Source: Thermoflexales bacterium | GTDB lineage: Bacteria; Chloroflexota; Anaerolineae; Fen-1058 | Assembly: GCA_017882055.1 (NCBI GenBank) | Contig: JADGQE010000119.1 | Location: forward strand, 1 to 10,039 | DNA length: 10,039 nt | Direction: 5' to 3' | Translations under genes and position numbers: made by a program | The notes under the pieces: model-generated | The model's input: the letters and a program-made list of their open reading frames with translations, nothing else | Database searches by the model: none | Told to the model about the DNA's origin: nothing | Shown here: one piece after another, positions 5,954-10,039 of the stretch | How the letters are laid out: each line of letters begins with the position of its first letter | How positions within the stretch are numbered: position 1 is the stretch's first letter

Positions 5954-6448
5954 TCAGGCGTGAAAGACCTGCGAAGGATCGAATTTCTCGCGTGCAATGG
6001 GGTTGCCGGTATCGACGACCAGATTGCCGTCGACGACTTCGATCGGGAAGATGTCGAGCGGGCGCGGGGCCGGGCCGCCGATCACTTCACCTTTGGGATT
6101 GAACAGCGAACTGTGGCACGGGCAGTGGAATTGCTTTTCATCGGCGCGCCACGGCACAGTGCAACCCAGATGCGTGCAACGCTGCCACAAGGCTAAATAG
6201 CCGCCATCTTCCAAAGTTGAAATGTAGAAATGGCCTTCTTGCACGAGGTTAACCGTGCCGGGCTTAAATTCTTTGGGCGTACCGGCGATGATTTTGCTGC
6301 CGAAGCCGCCGGTTTTCAGGCGTGGCTGAAAGAATTGGAGAAACGCCACGCCCGCTTGCCCGACCAGGGCGACTAGCGAGACGCCCCAGGCGAGTCCCAA
6401 AAAACTGCGGCGGCTCATGCCGCTCTTCTGCTCGGATTCACTTCTCAT
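5954..6448 (-). CDS. Rieske [2Fe-2S] iron-sulfur protein of the bc complex
   Basis: The 164-residue protein carries the Rieske pair CTHLGC (91-96) and CPCHSS (109-114). Cys91, His93, Cys109 and His112 bind the cluster, and Cys96 and Cys111 can form the usual disulfide. GGPAPRPLD (124-132) is the conserved proline loop. The N-terminus has a twin-arginine motif (SRRSFLG, 12-18) before a hydrophobic anchor (about 19-40), so the folded protein is exported by Tat and stays anchored with its cluster on the outer face. It takes one electron from quinol at the Qo site and hands it to the c-type subunit. The ATG at 6448 has GGAGG 6 bases upstream. A TTG at 6463 in the same frame would read through that site and is rejected. 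Typical length for a b6f/Gram-positive-type Rieske subunit. Confidence 0.95.
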   Translation of the reverse strand: MRSESEQKSGMSRRSFLGLAWGVSLVALVGQAGVAFLQFFQPRLKTGGFGSKIIAGTPKEFKPGTVNLVQEGHFYISTLEDGGYLALWQRCTHLGCTVPWRADEKQFHCPCHSSLFNPKGEVIGGPAPRPLDIFPIEVVDGNLVVDTGNPIAREKFDPSQVFHA

Positions 6449-6454
6449 TACTAT

Positions 6455-6459
6455 CCTCC
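6455..6459 (-). promoter_or_regulatory. Ribosome binding site fixing the Rieske start
   Basis: GGAGG on the minus strand lies 6 bases before the ATG at 6448. It selects that start over the in-frame TTG at 6463. Confidence 0.8.
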
Positions 6460-6499
6460 CCAAAAAGCCCCTGGCCTTCAGCGGTCGGCCCGCGTGGTT

Positions 6500-6534
6500 T
6501 GATTACTGATTGCTGGATGCTGAATGCTAAACGC
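6500..6534. repeat. Five degenerate 7-bp tandem units between cytochrome b C-terminal half and Rieske
   Basis: The plus strand reads as consecutive heptamers: tgattac, tgattgc, tggatgc, tgaatgc, taaacgc. The array ends exactly where the cytochrome b stop codon begins (6535). It is non-coding and fills 35 of the 86 bases between the two genes. Confidence 0.65.
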
Positions 6535-7305
6535 TCATAGCCCATCAAACGGATTGTAGCCATTCGGCATTTGCCACGGCAGATACATCTTGAAACCCGG
6601 CCCGCGGAACAGGAAGCCGCTCAGCGTGAAGACGACGGCTGAGACAAGAAGTATTGTGAACAAGGTCAGCATCACTTCACGCGTGCTGGGCTTCCAACGC
6701 CACAAGACTAGCAGTGGAATGACGTTGATCACCAGGATGATCAACGCAGGCAGCAAGCCTTGTGCCACCCACTGCGGCGCAGAATTTCGCAGCAGCTCGC
6801 GCAGACTGAAGGCATTATCGAACAGGATGTAGGCCGGCATGACGATGACGGTATAGAGCGCCGTCAACGCGACGATACGCTTACCGCGCGCCGATGAGAA
6901 CCACACGCCCGCGCCTTCACGCGCATGATCGATGTAGGGCAGGGCGACGAGGAACAGCACCAGGATCGTCGGGATGAGGATGCCAGCCAGCAGCGGATGC
7001 ATATGCTCGAGCAATTCTTGCAGGCCTATGAAGTACCACGGGGCCTTAGCCGGATCGGTCGTGATCAACGGATTCGCAATCGCTTCGAGGGGTGCTTGCT
7101 TGAACAACGAGAACAGAAAGATGACCAGCGTCACACCCAGCAGCAAAACGATTTCCCACAACAGCACTACGGGAAACGAGAACACCGTGTCGTCGGGGCC
7201 TTTGCCTACCAGCGGACTTTCGCCGTGCATCAGTTCGACCAAAGCGTAAGTCTTGTTGGTATGCTGCGGGAAGATTTCATCAGTAACGGGCGATTGATCG
7301 GGCAT
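6535..7305 (-). CDS. Cytochrome b C-terminal half (subunit IV type) of the bc complex
   Basis: The 256-residue protein begins at the ATG at 7305, with GGAG 7 bases upstream. It lacks heme-binding histidine pairs and has membrane segments at about 44-67, 107-125, 143-163, 183-203 and 212-232. That matches the part of cytochrome b after the four-helix heme domain, plus extra C-terminal helices. The Qo-site region reads NPLITTDPAKAPWYFIGLQE (78-97). The canonical PEWY motif is replaced by APWY (88-91), with proline at the position of the quinol-binding glutamate. It pairs with the b6-like protein encoded just upstream to form the quinol-oxidising core. About 40 hydrophilic residues precede the first helix. 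It is comparable to petD, but about 100 residues longer than the cyanobacterial subunit IV. Confidence 0.9.
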   Translation of the reverse strand: MPDQSPVTDEIFPQHTNKTYALVELMHGESPLVGKGPDDTVFSFPVVLLWEIVLLLGVTLVIFLFSLFKQAPLEAIANPLITTDPAKAPWYFIGLQELLEHMHPLLAGILIPTILVLFLVALPYIDHAREGAGVWFSSARGKRIVALTALYTVIVMPAYILFDNAFSLRELLRNSAPQWVAQGLLPALIILVINVIPLLVLWRWKPSTREVMLTLFTILLVSAVVFTLSGFLFRGPGFKMYLPWQMPNGYNPFDGL

Positions 7306-7326
7306 AAGCGATCTCCAGAATTCGAT

Positions 7327-7392
7327 CCACGAATCTACACGAATCCGCACTAATTGCTTTTATTCGTGGGATTTCGCGTTTTTTTCGTGGAT
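7327..7392. repeat. 10-bp tandem repeat with inverted copies in the gap between the cytochrome b halves
   Basis: Three 10-base units, ccacgaatct, acacgaatcc and gcactaattg (7327-7356), are followed by inverted copies of the core: attcgtgg (7362-7369) and tcgtggat (7385-7392). The last inverted copy overlaps the TGA stop of the upstream cytochrome b gene. The copies could fold into a hairpin in the transcript. No coding potential is seen. Confidence 0.6.
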
Positions 7393-8162
7393 CACTTGGC
7401 TTTTGGATTGGCTGCTCGGTTACTAGCCGCTACGTCATTGGCCGCGAGGCCGCCGTCTTTGCGGACACGCCATAAGTGAATCGAGATGGCGACGATCATA
7501 ATCAGCGGGACGACGGCGATGTGCAGCGTGTAGAATCGGATCAGCGCATTCTGGCCTACGTCTGCTCCGCCCAGCAGCATCTCGCGCATGGCGGGTCCCG
7601 CGACCGGCGCGTACCCCGCGATGTTGGTGCCGACGGTAATGGCCCAGTACGACAGTTGATCCCACGGCAGCAGATAGCCGGTGAAGCTCGCGCCGAGCGT
7701 CATGAGCAACAAGCTCACGCCGACGACCCAGTTGAATTCGCGCGGCGGCTTATACGCGCCGGTATAAAACACGCGCACCATATGCAGGATCACGACCAGT
7801 ACCATCGCGTGCGCCGACCAGCGGTGCATGTTGCGTGTGAACTCGCCCAGCGGCACGGACAATTGAATCTCTTTCATCGCCGGATAGGCGCGCTCGATCG
7901 ACGGCACGTAGTAGAACATCAAGATCACGCCAGTGATCACGAGCACCGCAAACAAGATAGCGGAGATCACGCCCAGGCCAAACGAATACGACCAGCGAAG
8001 GCTTTTGCGGCTGACCTTAACCGGATGCAGGTGAAAGAAAACATTGCTCGTCATCGTCAACGATCGATCGAGCGGATTGTCCGGCCAGCCGTGGCGGAAG
8101 AACGATCGCCACACGCGCGATTCGGTGAGGAAACTCAGGCGGCTCTTGGATTGTACAGTCAT
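7392..8162 (-). CDS. Cytochrome b N-terminal half (cytochrome b6 type), diheme subunit
   Basis: The 256-residue protein holds the four-helix heme domain. Helix B ligands are His113 and His127 (spacing 14). Helix D ligands are His214 and His229 (spacing 15, as in cytochrome b6 rather than mitochondrial cytochrome b). ASFTGYLLPWDQLSYWA (158-174) is the conserved Qo/cd region. An amphipathic N-terminus leads to FHLHPVKVSRKSLRWSYSFG and the first helix. At the place where cytochrome b6 has the Cys that binds heme c(n), this protein appears to have Gly62, so no covalent third heme is expected. Start at ATG 8162 with GGGAGG 4 bases upstream. Quinol oxidation and reduction sites lie here together with the C-terminal half encoded next. 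Comparable to petB/qcrB. Confidence 0.93.
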   Translation of the reverse strand: MTVQSKSRLSFLTESRVWRSFFRHGWPDNPLDRSLTMTSNVFFHLHPVKVSRKSLRWSYSFGLGVISAILFAVLVITGVILMFYYVPSIERAYPAMKEIQLSVPLGEFTRNMHRWSAHAMVLVVILHMVRVFYTGAYKPPREFNWVVGVSLLLMTLGASFTGYLLPWDQLSYWAITVGTNIAGYAPVAGPAMREMLLGGADVGQNALIRFYTLHIAVVPLIMIVAISIHLWRVRKDGGLAANDVAASNRAANPKAK

Positions 8163-8180
8163 GCGGCCTCCCTGTTCGGG

Positions 8181-8243
8181 CTGTAGGGGCCGACTTTCGA
8201 GTCGGCTTTTAGCTTGCGTTGGCCGACTGGAAAGTCGGCGCTA
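8181..8243. repeat. REPIN-like element: two inverted hairpins
   Basis: Hairpin 1 at 8189-8206 is GCCGACT-TTCG-AGTCGGC. Hairpin 2 at 8222-8239 has the same 7-bp stem with loop GGAA. They are separated by 15 bases. Outer bases extend the symmetry: gtagggg before the first and gcgctac after the second, so the second half is close to the reverse complement of the first. This is the layout of REP doublets (REPINs), non-autonomous repeats moved by RAYT-type transposases in other bacteria. It fills most of the 78-base gap before the cytochrome b gene, and its outer arm supplies the stop codon of the flavoprotein gene (8241-8243). Confidence 0.7.
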
Positions 8244-10039
8244 CGCGGATGTAGTCTCTACAAACTGCACTTCTTCCGTGAAGCGGAAGGTTTCCATCTG
8301 CACCGCATCAGTCGGGCAGCGTGCGGCGCACAAACCGCAGCGAATGCACCTGGTCGGATCGAGCAGCATGGCCGATCGGGCCGACGCATGTTCGATAACG
8401 GCTGCCACGTTTTCATCGCCGCTGATTTGCGACACGGGCACGAGCTTCAAGCAATCCATTGGGCAGACGTCGACGCAGCCATTGCACATGATGCACAGCT
8501 CGCCATCGAAGATGGGATTGATCGAGCAGATCAGGCAGCGCCCACCTTGTTCTTGCGCGACCGGTTCTTCGAAACGCAGCTCGACTTCGGCCACACCGAT
8601 GCGTCGATCGACCGGCAGCGATTTAGGCTGGCGGCGCGGCCAGCGCAGATAATTGCGCAATGGCGCGACGTTGGCATATTCGCGATTCGGTACGGTCGTG
8701 AAGAAGCCCTTGCGTACCACACGCGGCTGCACGTTTTGCAGGTAGGCGTGAATGCCGCGTGCGGCGCGCTGCCCATCGGCCACGGCGTTGATGATCAGGC
8801 GCGGCCCAAAGGCAATGTCTCCGCCGCAGAACACGCCGGGCGCAGTTGTCATCAGCGTTTCTTTGTTCAAGGCGAGCGTGCCGCGCGAGGTGACTTCAAG
8901 GCCGTCCTCGGGCTTGATCCATTCCAGTGCGCCGGTTTGCCCGATCGAAATGATTACGCTGTCGCCTTCCCAGATTCTTTCGGTGCCGGGCGTCAGCTGC
9001 GGATTGAATCGGCCGCGCTCGTCGAAGACGCGTGACACGTCGAGCGTTTCAATGCCGGCCGCATGACCGTCTTTGCCGACGATGCGCTTGGGCGCGACGT
9101 GAGTGTGGATGACGATGCCTTCGTCTTCGGCCTCTTTGACTTCGAAGGGATCAGCCAGCATCTCCGATCGATCTTCGACGACGAGGCAGTGCACTTCTTG
9201 TGTGGCACCGAGCCGGCGGGCGGCGCGGGCTACATCCAACGCAACTTCGAGATCGCCGCTGCCTTGCTGTGGATGACCGAGGCGGGCGGCCGTGCGAGCC
9301 ACATCCATGGCCACATTGCCGCCGCCGATGACGAGGATGCGTTTGCCGAGATCGAGGTTGTAGCCGCCGAGATTGACGTTGATCAAAAAGTCCATGGCGC
9401 GCAGCACGCCATCCAACTGCTCACCTTCGACGTTGAGCTTGCGGCTGGCGTAGGTGCCGATGCCGATGAAGACCGCATCGAAGTCACGGCGCACATCGGC
9501 CAGCGAAAAATCGCGGCCCAGCGCTTGATGGAGCTTCAATTTCGGGCCCAGCGCGAGGATCGATTGAATCTCCAGATCGATCAATTCACGCGGCAAACGA
9601 TATTCGGGCACGCCGAGTTTTAACATGCCGCCTGCGACGGAGGACGCATCGAAGATGGTGACTTCGTGACCGAGCAGCGCCAGATCGTGCGCGCACGATA
9701 AACCGGCTGGTCCTGAACCGATAATGGCGACGCGCTTGCCAGTCGCATCACCACGCTTACGCGCCGCATTCAAGCCGCTGCGACTTGTAGGAAATGTGGT
9801 GTTGCCCATGTCGAAGCCCGCAGTTGTGCCGGTGTACGTCGGCCAGGCGGGCGGCTGCTGGGTGGGACCGCTTTCGCCCAGGTATACGCCGTAGCGATCG
9901 TCGACGAAGCGCTTGAGGGCGCGAATCGCAATCGGCTGATCGATCTTGCCGCGGCGACAAGCGGCTTCGCACGGTGCGCCGCACACATAGCCGCACGTCG
10001 AAGCGAAGGGATTCGTCTCGCGTGCGATCAAATAGGCGC
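8241..10039 (-). CDS. GltD-like FAD/NAD(P) oxidoreductase with C-terminal 2[4Fe-4S] ferredoxin domain (partial, N-terminus cut)
   Basis: The frame is open to the right edge, giving 598 codons with no true start inside (the codon at 10029-10031 is an internal TTG). Order of parts, counting from that TTG: a Cys cluster CGYVCGAPCEAAC (13-25), as in the N-terminal Fe-S domain of glutamate synthase small subunits; an FAD-binding GSGPAG (105-110) with GGML; an NAD(P)-binding GGGNVAMD (236-243); FAD closing motif CGGDIAFGPRLIINAVADG (402-420); then a ferredoxin part with CxxCxxCxxxCP twice (Cys513-523 and Cys562-572). An additional CLIC (499-502) and Cys527 are present. Such proteins move electrons between NAD(P)H, flavin and ferredoxin-type clusters in the cytoplasm. 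It lies 78 bases upstream of cytochrome b, same strand, suggesting an accessory or partner subunit of the bc complex. A 23-residue internal repeat follows the NAD(P) loop. It is not a true glutamate synthase subunit on this context. Confidence 0.88.
   Translation of the reverse strand, partial: AYLIARETNPFASTCGYVCGAPCEAACRRGKIDQPIAIRALKRFVDDRYGVYLGESGPTQQPPAWPTYTGTTAGFDMGNTTFPTSRSGLNAARKRGDATGKRVAIIGSGPAGLSCAHDLALLGHEVTIFDASSVAGGMLKLGVPEYRLPRELIDLEIQSILALGPKLKLHQALGRDFSLADVRRDFDAVFIGIGTYASRKLNVEGEQLDGVLRAMDFLINVNLGGYNLDLGKRILVIGGGNVAMDVARTAARLGHPQQGSGDLEVALDVARAARRLGATQEVHCLVVEDRSEMLADPFEVKEAEDEGIVIHTHVAPKRIVGKDGHAAGIETLDVSRVFDERGRFNPQLTPGTERIWEGDSVIISIGQTGALEWIKPEDGLEVTSRGTLALNKETLMTTAPGVFCGGDIAFGPRLIINAVADGQRAARGIHAYLQNVQPRVVRKGFFTTVPNREYANVAPLRNYLRWPRRQPKSLPVDRRIGVAEVELRFEEPVAQEQGGRCLICSINPIFDGELCIMCNGCVDVCPMDCLKLVPVSQISGDENVAAVIEHASARSAMLLDPTRCIRCGLCAARCPTDAVQMETFRFTEEVQFVETTSA

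Noticed and set aside
7476..8186. 236-codon plus-strand frame opposite cytochrome b
   Set aside because: It is the antisense of a well-supported membrane protein and is rich in His/Arg/Asp, the usual mirror of hydrophobic codons.
8207..8210. TTTT after the first REPIN-like hairpin as a plus-strand terminator
   Set aside because: No plus-strand gene lies upstream, the T-run is only four bases and the hairpin belongs to a symmetrical pair.
8214..9035. 273-codon plus-strand frame opposite the flavoprotein
   Set aside because: Long antisense frames are expected opposite a GC-rich gene. It has no start signal and crosses the REPIN-like element.
9063..9623. 186-codon plus-strand frame opposite the flavoprotein
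   Set aside because: Antisense shadow of the FAD/NAD(P) domains with an acidic, unrecognisable product.

Overview
The window looks like chromosomal DNA of a free-living bacterium, most plausibly a member of the Chloroflexota. That placement is an inference from Thr/Pro ('TPT')-rich linkers in secreted proteins, a split b6/subunit-IV-type cytochrome b, and the overall gene style; no phylogenetic marker in the window proves it. All protein genes lie on the minus strand. The only plus-strand gene is a tRNA.

Left part (1-3734): three separately transcribed minus-strand genes. They are a lipoprotein substrate-binding protein of a branched-chain amino acid/amide-type ABC transporter (1-1292, runs off the left edge), an ornithine cyclodeaminase/mu-crystallin family enzyme (1624-2598), and a membrane-anchored zinc metallopeptidase of the YugP type (3039-3734). 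The gaps hold a near-consensus sigma-70 promoter, an extended -10 promoter, a 28-bp perfect palindrome that serves as a terminator, and several inverted repeats.

Middle (3735-4438): a stretch of about 490 bases with no convincing protein gene (one possible gene remnant), followed by tRNA-Cys(GCA) on the plus strand with its own promoter and terminator. The tRNA converges on the large operon to its right.

Right part (4439-10039): one minus-strand operon for a quinol-oxidising cytochrome bc complex. In transcription order it encodes (1) a GltD-like FAD/NAD(P) oxidoreductase with an N-terminal Cys cluster and a C-terminal two-[4Fe-4S] ferredoxin domain (cut by the right edge), (2) cytochrome b N-terminal half carrying both b hemes, (3) cytochrome b C-terminal half (subunit IV type) with a variant Qo motif, (4) a Tat-exported Rieske iron-sulfur protein, and (5) a membrane-anchored tetraheme cytochrome c in place of cytochrome c1/f. 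Its last two heme domains are a recent 129-residue tandem duplication. Quinol oxidation at the b/Rieske core would send electrons out through the tetraheme protein. The flavoprotein suggests a link between the complex and the NAD(P)H/ferredoxin pool, which is the most interesting idea in the window.

Three of the four gaps inside this operon (78, 86 and 86 bases) are filled by small repeats of three different kinds, each abutting or touching the stop codon of the preceding gene. They are a REPIN-like pair of hairpins, a 10-bp tandem repeat with inverted copies, and a 7-bp tandem repeat.
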